A stretch of DNA of 64,000 nt from Prostheceraeus crozeri (lineage: Eukaryota; Platyhelminthes; Polycladida; Euryleptidae), in assembly GCA_907163375.1 (NCBI GenBank), contig CAJQUW010006985.1:248001-312000 (forward strand), written 5' to 3'. The notes below the pieces were generated by a model, which was given only the letters and a program-made list of their open reading frames with translations, did not search any database and was not told the origin of the DNA. Shown here piece after piece: positions 35,001-46,230 of this stretch. Position 1 is the stretch's first letter. The number at the start of each line of letters is the position of its first letter. The translations under genes and the position numbers were made by a program.

Positions 35001-36731
35001 AATAGAATTCTTTGTTTTGGAGCAAACAGAAATTTCTAGCCGATATATTGTTTATGCGCATGCAAAAGAACGATATGCAAAATAACTCAAATTCTTAACT
35101 TGATGATTAATGTCTGTCAATTCTCTGCACACAAAATAAGCATACTCTACATTTGACTAAGATCAAGGAACTTCTAAAATATGTTCAATACAAAAACATA
35201 CTACAAAAGTCCGTATTGTCATCACACTTTGGGAAAAGAGAAGCTACAAACGATGAATGACATTCAATGCAATTTCTGCACCCAATTGACAAGCTTTAAA
35301 ACTCATGCATAGTAGCGTTTGTGTCTATGGCGGGCCAGAACGGCAAACTGTGTCGAGACATGTAGGCTACAACTGTAATTCATCGCACGAACGTAATGCT
35401 TGGTCAGTCAATGAGCATAAACCTCAAATCATCTTGGACCTTAGAGTCAACACTCGTATGAAATTCGTGAAACTGCACTTTTTTAAGAAGCATTTCGTAT
35501 GAAGAGTGCACTTGTACAACGCCTGCAACACCCGGTTTTAGGGCGTTGCAGATGAAACACCTGCAACACCCTTGCCGGCGTCCCTGGTTATATTACATCG
35601 TCTTTGCTGCAACGGGTTTGAGCTGAGATGTCGAATAGAAACCTTGCAACAGAGGTCCTGACAGTCTTGAAAAGAAACAAATAATTCTACCCATGTAACT
35701 TGCAAGTTTAGTTAAGTTACAAGCGGAACTTTGAAATCTTCAATGTAACTTAATAAAGAAAATCTTATCAGAAATACAAAGTTCACTTCATTGGAGTGCC
35801 AACTAGCATGGTCAGTCAGCAAGTTATCTGTATCACGATATGGATAATTCAGTGATTACCGAAGGATGTATTTAAAAGATAATCCCTGCATGAGTAATAC
35901 ACGTGTTCCACATTTCTATTCGCTCGATTTATCATTTATTAATCTAAAAAAATGGAAGTCCTGACTGAAGTCTTTTGAAATTTCATGGGATTCAATTTCC
36001 GTTCCTCTTCAATAACTTTCAATAACGATCGGATCACTATGGAGGGGTGAAGAACCGAATGTATAAGCAGAGATTGATGAGAAGAGCATGGAAGAAGGAA
36101 GAGCCAAGTGGCAGGAGGAAATGGACTAGCGGTGTGGAAAGAAATTGAAGAAAGTATCGGCAGTTGATGTGAAGTCTCATCCCTGTCACGCAATTCCCAA
36201 ATCAATCTTCTTCAAGTAATATTATCACCGCCTTCTTATTTCTGACAGTTTCTCCACGGGGACTACCTGCGACAGTAACAATCTTGTCAGAGGATTCTCT
36301 TCACTTGTGACATGTCAATACGTCTGGTGTCTTTACTGTTACACTTCAGGACGTACTGACTTCAGTTCAGGAAGACTTTACTTGCAGCAATTCCAAAATC
36401 TTCCATCATTCATGGCTGATGTAAAGCCACCGGCATTTGATCAAGGGGTTGTAGTGGGGCCGCGGCATTCTAAATCATTATTAACCGCAGCGTAGTCGGA
36501 TTTTGCTCGATCACCAGACTCGACTGCCGCATTGACAAGTAAAAAACAAGGACGCATGAAACTATGCATAACAAGGGTGGACCAGACGTTTAAAACAAAT
36601 TTTTTAAACGGTCGCTCCGGGCTTTGCTAATCTAACCGACCGACAAACGGAGAGCTGAGGCTGTTTGTATTTCTGCCTTGTCCGTTTCGAGCTTTGAGGA
36701 TAAACATACTGGGACGATGTATAGTTTCTTT
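32038..36731. other. Long stretch without recognisable features
   Basis: The start is probably 3' untranslated sequence. A patch at 36030-36130 translates to RLMRRAWKKEEPSGRRKWTS on the plus strand, loosely like a LINE tail, too weak to call. The 35530-35600 stretch repeats CTGCAACACCC. Nothing else recognised. Confidence 0.4.
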
Positions 36732-36884
36732 TAGAGCTGGATTATTCAAACATTTAATCAATTAACTTTTTGAGGCTAATCATAATCACGTCATTGAAAT
36801 TTAGTTCAATCATTAATCTCAATGATAATCAAGGTTTTGAAAATCTAATCAATCATTAATCATAATCAAAATACCAAAAAATCA

Positions 36885-37550
36885 GCCCAGTTTGTAAAGT
36901 GTTCTATTCGAGTTCTTCTTCAGTGTGTCCCGGTAGTGAAACCGGTTGTTACATTTTCGACCTCTCATTTTCCGGAACTTCCTGATTCTGTTCAATCTAA
37001 AGTTATTTACAAATTCGAGTGCGCTTGCGGTAGCAAGTGCATTGTCAGAACATAAAGATCCTTGGCTGAACGGGTCAAGGAACATATTCCCAAGTGGTTG
37101 TTGGAAGGGAGGAGTGCTCCTCCTCTATCCAAGTCTTTGCCCGAGAGCTCTATTACTCGCCATTTGCTTGCTAGCGGATGTGACCTCTCAGGTGTCAGAG
37201 AGCGTTTTAACATTTTGTGTAGATCCGATGTTAGAAGTGTGCTTTGTTTCATGGAGGCTTTGGCCATTCAAGCGATTGCTCCAGACCTGTGAGTCCAGAA
37301 GCAGTTTGTGGTTGGCCTTGGATTGCCATGGCAATAGCATTGATTACTCTCCACTCAGCGTACATGTTATTGTCCTTGTCTCACATTGCAAGTTACGAAG
37401 TTCTGTTCCTGCGATTAACACCAGTTCCGCTTCAACATACGACTTAGAGCGGACGCAAGGCCTCGTGTTCTCATTTTACGAGTATCTGTTAATTTGTCTT
37501 GAAATATTTGAATCGGTCCTTTGCACTTGCTTTTCTACACAAAAACATAA
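36885..37550 (+). pseudogene. PLE GIY-YIG nuclease relic inside the hAT
   Basis: The plus strand gives LPDSVQSKVIYKFECACGSK, then SLAERVKEHIPKWLLEGRSA, SSITRHLLASGCDLSGVRER and an EALAIQAIAPDL end. This is the YVGRT-type PLE nuclease subfamily also seen at 197, 17394 and 63233; IYKFxCxCG, the EHIPKW helix and the ITRHLLxxG block are clear. Only the C-terminal domain is left and the core is degenerate. The boundary with hAT sequence is judged from the return of CATAATCAAAACC at about 37550. Confidence 0.8.
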
Positions 37551-37676
37551 TCAAAACCACGTTAATTAATCAGCAAAGTTGATTAAATAGATTTTAGTCT
37601 TCCGAACATCAGTTGAGATCAGAACTCGGCCGCCGATGACACAGTGACAACTAGACTACGTAGGACGGAAAGTATG

Positions 37677-37877
37677 CTTCAAGCAACGGAGGGAAAACCA
37701 CGATTGACCGGTGTAGTCGTCTTTAATTCAGCGACAAGTTTCGACCGGTGGTGCTTCGGTCCTGTTCACGTAAACAGGACTTTTTGCGTGAACAGGACCG
37801 AAGCACCGGTCGAAACTTGTCGCTGAATTAAAGACGACTACACCGGTCAATCGTGGTTTTCCCTCCGTTGCTTGAAG
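37677..37877. repeat. Near-perfect 200-bp palindrome
   Basis: Arms 37677-37770 and 37787-37877 are reverse complements apart from a 3-base length difference, with a 16-base loop. They share GACCGGTGTAGTCGTC, TTTAATTCAGCGACAAG, TTTCGACCGGTG and GGTCCTGTTCACG. Read outward from the loop, CCGAAGCACCGGTCGAAAC resembles the hammerhead-like word of PLE terminal repeats. The arms are far better preserved than the neighbouring PLE relic. Both arms encode the same chance peptide, which explains mirrored frames here. Confidence 0.93.
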
Positions 37878-38558
37878 AATATGAAAGGAACCGCGCACTG
37901 CATCTTCAGAGAGACGGAAAATATGTACACGATGTCGCACAGAGTGCCAGTCGTTGATGCACGGTCATAGACACGCGTTCACGCCTCGTCATAGAATATC
38001 TTTCCTACAATATCCTCCCTCCGATGTTTCCTCTTTACGTGAAGGCCTACCATAGATAAATCTAGGCATACTGAATAGACTACTGAGTTCAATATTTTTG
38101 TCAATTTGTACGCTATGATGGCGCAGAACAAAATCGAATAATTGCAGTAATGCAAATTCAGAAAGCCTATTAATTGAACAAGGAGTTGAGTTTAAATAAA
38201 ACTGCTATCACTGAACAGTATTAAACATTTTTAACACAATTCATCACTGATCATGCATTGAATTGATGCATTGATTCATTACTGATCAAATTATTACTGA
38301 AAGGCACTATTATTATCATTGACTCGACAAAGTGTCTGAAAGCCGAAATAAACATCATGTTCAACCTACCCAGCGTTCATGATAAAACATCTCACCTCCT
38401 TAATCATAGTCACAATTTCGAACACCTTAATCAATCACAATCTTAATCAAGCCTATGGCCGCCTTTATCATAATCACATCTTTTAACACTTCAGTCTTAA
38501 TCTCAATCATAATCAACATTTTTTAATATTGGCTAATCGTTCAGGCTCTAGTTTCTTT

Positions 38559-40700
38559 ATAGCAGCAGGCTAATGCACGCGACAAAGTGCTCTGGGTTTT
38601 CCCCACCCAAAAAATTCTTTCTCTCATGGATGATATATGAATTCTATATGAATTCCTTGCCGCAGTATCGATAATCCCAGCCAAACGCACTGGGAGAAAT
38701 GGTTGCGATAATGCACCATCCAATTGGTCAAATGATCTTTCTATGCTACAATGTTTCTAGTAATATAATCAGCTCTTCATAATTGCAACATGCATGCAGT
38801 TGGAAGCTCTAAATTCTGTATCGAAACTTCATTGTTTTGTACTTCTTCTGAACACCTGATAGATGGAGGTATCCGATATTTATATTCGTGATGACATTTT
38901 CCCCTATATATTGATTAAGGATTCCCTTGATAGCAATGACTGCATGAATATGTAGATGTAAATAAGGCATAGGCAACCGAGCTGACTATGTGAGTCACGT
39001 TTAGACACCTCCACTTTCAATATCGCTCAATTATTACTTTGATTCATTGAGCTTTTTCAACTAAAGAATCACTGACTTCGAGACTGCTAGTCATTCGTGC
39101 ATTCATTACAACCTCCAATTATTCAACGAATGCATGCAGCTCATACGTGTACATATCAGTGCAACGGATGTGTTGGTTGTAGAAGGCCTACCTCTCAGAA
39201 TAAGGTTGAAGCAGACTGAATGAGATATATAGATGTTTTGTTGATGCTAAACAATGTGAAAATGAGATTGTCATTCTAGAATTTGTCAGATCACTGCAAG
39301 CATAGATAGCAAGAATTCAATCTTGTGCAGACTTTTTGGTCAAATTACTCTGACACTTTTGATTGTAAAATCATGCCTATTTCACTGCATATTAGCGAGA
39401 ATGAAAAGGATGCCGAAATATACATTTGGACTAATCAGCAGGTTGTCTTAAGAAGCTACTAGGAATTTATTCACTTAATAACTCTAATTCAGCAGTTAAT
39501 CTAACTCTAATTAGCTATATGGCACTATTTAACACTTTCATGCATAAATTATTTTAAAATTAAAGTTTTTTGAAAAATAATTTTTTTCTTCATATGCAAT
39601 TTGCGGGCGTTCTAGGGATTGTGCGATGTCGGGAGAGATGCCATTAGAAGCGCAATGTTGCGCAATGTTGTCCCGAAAGATGCGTGTCGAAATGTCCTCA
39701 AGAGGCCACAATATGTGCTGCTTGAAAGGGTTAATGAAATTCCGGTTGATGCAAGCTCAATGAGAAGGCGTAACCCAAGCATCATGATTAGGCTTTGCCG
39801 GGGTATGTTCAAACAATAGATAAGGGACAGATGCTAAATGAGCCACCGCATTCAATTGATATTACTGTATGCTACCGGACCATTAGACGCTGCAGTTATC
39901 CATGCAAAATGTGTCGCGAACGTTGTGACAAAGAATTGCAAATTTCGTTTATCATGCTATGGCCTATAAGATACTACAGTTGAAGGTCTGCCAGCAAACC
40001 AAACTGCACCAAACTGCCAGCAGACCTACACCATATTGGAGGCCATGATGTGTTTCAATGGATGCCGGTATACAGGGAGATTCCATGAGGCTATCAAGGG
40101 AAGGTACCTGTCAAGCTTAAATGCTTAACCGCGATTCGTACGTGTGTAATGCTGATTTCCAACGAAAGCAAAACCGTCATCAATCTTCCACATTATCATG
40201 GACGTGCTCACTATAAGCGCTGATGCTGGCGTCAACTCAGGGGCACATTGCTAGTTACAGGTGTACAGAAACTTGATCCGCGTTTCTGAATGTCGAAATT
40301 AAAACAACCGATACGAAGGTCATCCGACTATAAGAACTGTGGAGCTTCAGATGCGGGTACCGCAATGCGTCAAACACGTTGTACAAGCCAATTTACTCAA
40401 AATTGTATTCAACATTTAAAGTTGAGTGGTTGTGTTTTGATTTTACATTCAACACTCCATGCACCAATCTATACTGATAGAGGTCATGAAGTTCAATGAC
40501 TAGAAATGTCTGACTGCCTTCTTTTCTAGATATTTTCATGAAATGCGACAGAGTAATGCGAGTTATGCTGAGACAGACAGGTCTGAAATATTCAGCAATT
40601 ATAGAAGATCAATTCATCGCACTTTGGCAACGCAGTGGATGATCTGTATCGTAAAAATGAATCTACAACTAAACAATTTCTTACATTTGCATAATCCTAA
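38559..40700. other. No recognisable feature
   Basis: A GC-richer patch at 39600-40250 has a 66-codon frame on each strand but no known motif. No terminal repeats seen. Confidence 0.4.
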
Positions 40701-40703
40701 TAA

Positions 40704-43560
40704 CACAGTGTAACAAAAAAAAATTTATTTCTTGTCCCTGACTAATACACTACATTTTCTCTTCAAGTGATAGTATCTGTTAAAGAAAATATTAATCTTA
40801 ACTCGCAAAGATCGGTTTAAGTAATATAAATTTCGATTTACCTTATTCTTGTACATATACATAATAAGCTAGTCTATTTACATGGGCCATACATCGAAGG
40901 AGGTAACTCTTCTTGTAGTTGTTATTTTATAATCAGTGTTATGTTGATACATGTTCATGATAATGAGATTATTATAGTTTACATGTAGGCTATATCAATA
41001 CTGGAGCAGAAAGCAATGTATTAGAGGGCGTATTGCACATGTATTGTACACCTTAAACGAGTAGACCTGTGTAATACGCATATGGTAGGTTTAAAGGATG
41101 ATATTTGGTCACAGACTTGCTGTTGCATTATCTTGAGATACTGATCTTTTGTTATCAGACAGAATCTGTTCTTATAAAATATACGAGATTCGAGAACCAA
41201 CATAGCTTAACTTAATGATGACGAGGTGCTATTTTTAGAAATGACAGTATATTGCCTTTTGACGTGTCACCAAATGAATTCAATCTGTGAACAAATCATT
41301 TCTTGAGTTATTCTTGGTGAAAAGACACGGAGTGACGAGTAACTATTTTTGGGTAATGATGTGTTTGCCACAGGTAGCAAAAAGAAAAGACTTTGTCAAT
41401 CAGGTCATTTTATAGCGATTCCATCATGGCTTCTCGTCGATGCAAGTATTCAGCAGACTGTTTTTGTTATATTTGTGGTGAATTCTTCTCAAAGTCGGCC
41501 CGAAAAAATTCTTTAGAAACTAGTGTCCGTGCAAAAGAAGCTTATCATGCTTATTTTGGTATGCCTGTGGGGGACCAAGACAAATATTGGGCGCCACATG
41601 TTATTTGTGATTTCTGCCGTCGAACTCTTGAAGGATGGTATCGCGGTGAGCAAAGATCTATGCGTTTCGCTGTTCCTCGGATCTGGCGTGAGCCCACGAA
41701 TCATGTGACAGACTGTTATTTTTGTATGACTGACCCATCAAAACGTAGAAAAGGAAAAAACGCTCCACCAATATTCTACCCTGATATTCCATCATCTCAA
41801 GCACCAGTACCTCATGATCCAACACTGCCCATTCCAAAATGTCCTAGAAACGAAGCAGATCCACTCTCGTCTGATGGAGGTGACTCAAATGGCGATAGCG
41901 ACTTCGATAACTCTGTCCAACCTCGTATTCGATTCCCTTACTATCCAAATCAAGACGATTTGAATGATTTGATCAGAGATTTGGGCCTAACAAAGTCAAA
42001 TGGTGAGCTTCTAATATCGAGATTAAAGCAATGGGACTTAGTTCACGACAGCGTGCGCATAACATCTCAAAGAAAAAGACATTCTGACTTTTCAAACTTC
42101 TTTTCTTTTGAAAATGGATTGTGTTATTGTCATGACATTCATGGACTATTTCATGAGATGGACATTATTATGAATACTTCAGATTGGCGACTATTCATAG
42201 ACAGCTCTTCTAGTAGTTTGAAGGCTGTTCTACTTCACAACACTAACATTTGGCCTTCAATTCCACTCGCACATTCTGTTCAAATGAAAGAGGAATATCA
42301 GAACGTGAGAATATTGCTGGAAGCGTTGAAATACCACGAACATCAATGGGAACTTATCGGCGATTTCAAGATGATTGGCTTCTTGATGGGCCTGCAGGGA
42401 GGTTTCACGAAATATCCTTGCTATCTGTGCTTATGGGACAGCAGAAACACGGCATGTCATTATGTACAGAAGGAGTGGCCTGCGAGGACTGCTTACGAGA
42501 TTGGAAGTCTTAATGTAAAGAATGAAGCCTTAGTGGATCCCTCAAAGGTGCTACTTCCCCCATTGCATATCAAATTGGGCCTTATAAAACAATTTGTGAA
42601 ACAGCTCGATCAGCAAAGTGAAGCTTTCAGATACATAGAAAATTTGTTTCCAAGGCTATCGAATGCCAAGATCAGCGCTGGAGTTTTCGTGGGACCACAG
42701 GTGAAGAAACTTATTGATTCGAACGACTTTTATGAAGCATTGTCTGAATGTCAGAAGGTTGCCTGGAGATGTTTCATTTCGATTGTAAGAGGGTTTCTAG
42801 GTAACCACAGGGCCGATCATCATGAAGATATGATAAACGAACTTCTGGTTGCATACAAGAATATGGGATGCCGAATGTCGTTGAAATTACATGTCCTACA
42901 TTCTCATTTAGACAAATTCAAAGAAAACATGGGCCATTATTCGGAGGAGCAAGGTGAAAGATTTCATCAGGACGTGAGCGCGTTCGAGGAGCGCTATAAA
43001 GGACACTGTAATCAAAGCATGATGGGTGACTATATATGGAACCTTCTCCGAGACAGTGATTTGTCGTATAACCGCCAACCTAGAAAGAAAATTTCTTTCA
43101 GAGCGTAAACCTCTTTGATTTAAACTCTCATGTTTTATGGTTTACAATGATACGTATTACGGTACACAATACAGATATATACAATTTTTCATGCAAATAT
43201 GATTTTTTTGATGGTGGTATATTTTGTAAAAAATATGCACAGATAGTAGTAAAAAATGTATTTTGGTGTCCGAAATCGCGAGTTAAATGTAGTCTCACAA
43301 TGCTAATATTATTTAATTCATACTTAACTATTACCATAAACACAGAAACCTATGATCCTGACTAAAAAAGTGGAATTTAATACGATAGATAATTTATAAG
43401 TAGTGTGATATGTACTTTAAAGTCGAAATTTAATAAAAACGATATTTTCTCTCTGCAACCGAAGTTCAAGACAAAAGAAAGGCAGTTTCGCTACTTGTGT
43501 AGATAAAGTAGACAGAAAAATGTGCTTTCAATCCAGGGACAAAATCAGTGTTACACAGTG
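40704..43560 (+). mobile_element. Complete CMC-like (EnSpm/Chapaev) DNA transposon
   Basis: Ends start CACAGTGTAACA and, reversed, CACTGTGTAACA; both then carry TTGTCCCTG after spacers of different length. TAA flanks both ends (40701-40703 and 43561-43563), a 3-bp duplication. CACWG ends with a 2-4 bp duplication fit the CMC group. The 2857-bp element has one long open frame. Class is inferred from the ends and the protein, not from a search. Confidence 0.8.
41426..43108 (+). CDS. Putative CMC-like transposase, intact
   Basis: The ATG at 41426 has a strong start context (ATCATGG) and gives 560 residues; the frame is open a little further upstream without an ATG. Numbering from the longer frame, residues 17-115 carry paired cysteines (CFCYICG, CDFC, CYFC), a likely zinc-binding N-terminal domain. 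An acidic linker (SSDGGDSNGDSDFD) follows near 160. The core has FIDSSSSSLKAVLLHN (D270), GDFKMIGFLMGLQGGFTKYP (D324) running into CYLCLWDSR, PPLHIKLGLIKQFVK, and EEQGERFHQD near 518-527. I recognise the last blocks from a family of uncharacterised invertebrate proteins that behave as mobile-element genes; the D...D...E spacing is a plausible DDE catalytic core with a long insert. It is single-exon with no break visible. Alternative: a domesticated host gene, made unlikely by the intact flanking ends. Confidence 0.85.
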   Translation: MASRRCKYSADCFCYICGEFFSKSARKNSLETSVRAKEAYHAYFGMPVGDQDKYWAPHVICDFCRRTLEGWYRGEQRSMRFAVPRIWREPTNHVTDCYFCMTDPSKRRKGKNAPPIFYPDIPSSQAPVPHDPTLPIPKCPRNEADPLSSDGGDSNGDSDFDNSVQPRIRFPYYPNQDDLNDLIRDLGLTKSNGELLISRLKQWDLVHDSVRITSQRKRHSDFSNFFSFENGLCYCHDIHGLFHEMDIIMNTSDWRLFIDSSSSSLKAVLLHNTNIWPSIPLAHSVQMKEEYQNVRILLEALKYHEHQWELIGDFKMIGFLMGLQGGFTKYPCYLCLWDSRNTACHYVQKEWPARTAYEIGSLNVKNEALVDPSKVLLPPLHIKLGLIKQFVKQLDQQSEAFRYIENLFPRLSNAKISAGVFVGPQVKKLIDSNDFYEALSECQKVAWRCFISIVRGFLGNHRADHHEDMINELLVAYKNMGCRMSLKLHVLHSHLDKFKENMGHYSEEQGERFHQDVSAFEERYKGHCNQSMMGDYIWNLLRDSDLSYNRQPRKKISFRA

Positions 43561-43563
43561 TAA

Positions 43564-44273
43564 TCAGTCGTAATTGTAGTAATTAGTTTGCTAAGAGTCA
43601 TGAGTTTCGGTTTAACGGGCTTGTAGGTGTCATCATTGTCTCATTACGTGTCAATAGACAATTAACAGCAGATTTCAAGTTTCTCATTAGCATAACAGAG
43701 CTGTTTGAACATTACATATAAGATGAATGTGACTTTGTCACAATTTCCGCGCAATTAGAATTTTGGAGAGTTTGAACTATACAATAGGACTTTATCCACT
43801 TCCACAAACAACTTATGTTAGATTTCAGTAGAGCATTCAAGCCTAATGAATCATAAAGAATCAACATTTTGAACAAATTGAAACTACACATTAAGTTTCT
43901 ATTTGCTTTATTGAGTCATTTATATTGAAGTACTGTTTATGCCACTTTATTTCGATACATTTAATCCGCCTAGAGACCGGAGTTATTTGGAGTAGGTCTA
44001 CCGGTATTGACCCATTACTCCTCCAAAAGTCTTATACATAGCTTGTGCCTCTGCTGACTGAATTGGAGTTTAGATGATCATTTTCTTCATTTATTGGCGC
44101 GATTTCCAAGTTCATGACTCAACAATCATCGGAGCCGTATAATGACCACTTCACTACACGCGATCTTACCTAGCATGCCAGGTTAAATGCAAAAAAGTTC
44201 TTGAGACAACTCAGTTGAAACAAAGAAAAACGATGATTTATAAAACTTGTACCATAAGCTGTTCCATAACCAA
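43564..44273. other. No recognisable feature
   Basis: AT-rich spacer between two transposons. Nothing seen. Confidence 0.5.
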
Positions 44274-44281
44274 AGGTGTTC

Positions 44282-45563
44282 CAGGGTTGGAACTGGTCAG
44301 GAATTTTCTGACCCTACCGGTAACTGGCAAGACGAAGTCGATCCAACCGACCGGTTGACTGGCCAAACCCAACTGGATGGTTATGATCGGCCTTTTTTTA
44401 TTTGTATTAATTTATGCATGTACTGTCATTCAAACAGATGCGACAAGGGTTCTTCGCTTTATAATTTGAATGTCATTGGCCTCGACCTTTTTGAAATTGT
44501 GATGTCAATAAGTTTTTCAGTATTTTTCCTAAGGAGTTATGCGCTATCTAGGTAATCTATTCATTGAATTACTCATTTGAATATTTGGTCATCTTTTGAA
44601 ACTAAATTGGTTTTAAAATTATTTCATTTCAAAAATTGTTTATTGAAATAAAATAAATTTATAAAGTAAAATGAATGAGCCAAGGTATCATTTCTAAATT
44701 GTTTTCTAAACGACGAATAATATCTCATATGTGCTTCCTTTATGAGTGAATTAGGCCTATTGAGGCGCTATTCGTTCTAAAAGAGGCAATGAACAACAGA
44801 TTGTGGTGAACAGATTAACCATGTGTGATTGACCGCAAGCTGCGCATTTTTCTCACGTAATTTTATAGAAAAAGTTGCCATTGTTAATTCAAACTTCTGT
44901 GTCAGTGGATTATCACTTAATTAGCGAGGGTGTGGATCAGTCTTAATGGGCCAACGTATAGTATTTTATCATGCAAGCTTATTTCTGCATGACACGGATA
45001 GCCTACAATTTTATCTACATGCAAGGCGTCAGGCCTACTAATTTATTTAAATTTCAAATTATTCATTTTTAATTAATAAAAATAATAATTAATTAAATTA
45101 ATTAAAATTCATTTTAATTTCAATTTAAATAAATTATTAGGCCTAGCGCCTTACAACTTTTAATTCGTCTTAACATAATTCGTTTTAATTCGAAGTTAAC
45201 ATAGTTTCATCAGACATGAATTTTGAGATGCGTGAGCATGTGAGTAGACAACATCACGAAACATGTGGGTACTGATGATATTTTTTAAACAATCTTAGTG
45301 TATACAATCATAATAACAATCTTAAAAATATGCCACGGATCATCTATCGGTGACATTTGAAATGAGTTTAGTAAGCCATACATAAATTGTGCTTACAGTA
45401 CATTACAATTCTTGTCTGATTGATCAATCTTAAAAATTGCTGCCGATTAATTGACCGACCGGTTTTGGACCGGGGCCGGTCGACCGATCGACTTACACCG
45501 AAGCAACCCAAACCAACCCAACCGATCGACTGGGTCGGTTAGTCGGTGCCGGTACCAACCCTG
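44282..45563. mobile_element. Non-autonomous hAT (CAGGGTTGG type)
   Basis: Ends read CAGGGTTGGAACTGG and, reversed, CAGGGTTGGTACCGG. The 8-bp flanks are AGGTGTTC (44274-44281) and GGGTGTTC (45564-45571), one mismatch. Subterminal regions carry many CGACCGGT/ACCGACC words. A long AT-rich palindrome lies inside. No transposase motif. Confidence 0.88.
45025..45150. repeat. AT-rich palindrome inside the hAT
   Basis: GGCGTCAGGCCTACTAATTT at 45025 is mirrored by AAATTATTAGGCCTAGCGCC ending at 45150; between them the sequence is nearly all A/T and largely self-complementary. Confidence 0.75.
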
Positions 45564-45571
45564 GGGTGTTC

Positions 45572-46009
45572 GACATTGATCTACGATAATATAACATTTA
45601 GCACGCGAATATAGATTCAATGATTTCAGCTTCGAAGTCAATCGTGTGACGGTGCAACCTGCCTACATGCAATGAATAAGCCCACTGTGCTGATATGGAA
45701 ATTGCTTGAAACTATGTCAGACTCGATCCTCCTGATACAGCGTAAATAAATTTGTAGGACTTGTTTGAGCTTCTACCTACTTTTTCATGATGCTCAGAAA
45801 GCAAAATGTAGATCATTCAGTTGGTTGATAAAGTTCTCTATCCGCAAAATTCAAAATCTTCGACCTGCATCCGCATCCACATCTGCGCGAATGCGGATTG
45901 TCCATCCTTGGCTGCGAGGCCTCTTTCATCACCTCTTTCAGTGACGCCGACGCACTCATTTTTTATGAATGATAAGAATACGAATAATGAAGTTCAGACT
46001 GGCTGGATG
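45572..46009. other. No recognisable feature
   Basis: Short spacer. A 78-codon frame at 45821-46057 has no known motif. Confidence 0.45.
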
Positions 46010-46125
46010 AAAGTGGGTCAGCGAAACGTGACCCACCGACTTTTCAAAAAAACATGACCCATAACCCTCGTGACCCACACAATTCTGTGACCCATTTAAC
46101 TTGACCCACCACCCACTTCTGACTC
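46010..46125. repeat. GTGACCCA-rich remnant, possible deleted hAT
   Basis: AAGTGGGTCAGCG at the left faces CCACCCACTTC at the right, with five TGACCCA words between. This looks like both subterminal ends of a hAT-type element with the middle lost. No target duplication could be found. Confidence 0.35.
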
Positions 46126-46130
46126 AGAGG

Positions 46131-46149
46131 TATATATATATATATATAT
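46131..46149. repeat. (TA)n microsatellite
   Basis: About nine TA dinucleotides. Confidence 0.95.
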
Positions 46150-46230
46150 CTATTAAAAAATCAGATAATGGAGAAATAAAGCACAATCTCACAAAATGAT
46201 GATTTTCCGCGAAGAATGATTATTTCATAT

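Larger units (their letters stand above)
36732..38550. mobile_element. Non-autonomous hAT (AATCATAATCA type) with PLE insert
   Basis: Ends TAGAGCTGG and, reversed, TAGAGCCTG, with a perfect 8-bp duplication GTTTCTTT at 36724-36731 and 38551-38558. Both subterminal regions (36740-36880 and 38390-38520) are filled with TAATCATAATCA-like words, as expected for hAT transposase sites. A PLE nuclease relic and a large palindrome occupy the middle. Confidence 0.88.

Noticed and set aside
36030-36130. RLMRRAWKKEEPSGRRKWTS, like a LINE tail
   Set aside because: Too short and basic-rich; no neighbouring RT motif supports it.
37644-37940. Two frames encoding the same LQATEGKPRLTGVV peptide on both strands
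   Set aside because: They are the two arms of the palindrome read in opposite directions, not genes.
39619-39819. Opposed 66-codon frames on both strands
   Set aside because: No known motif in either; probably chance in a slightly GC-rich patch.
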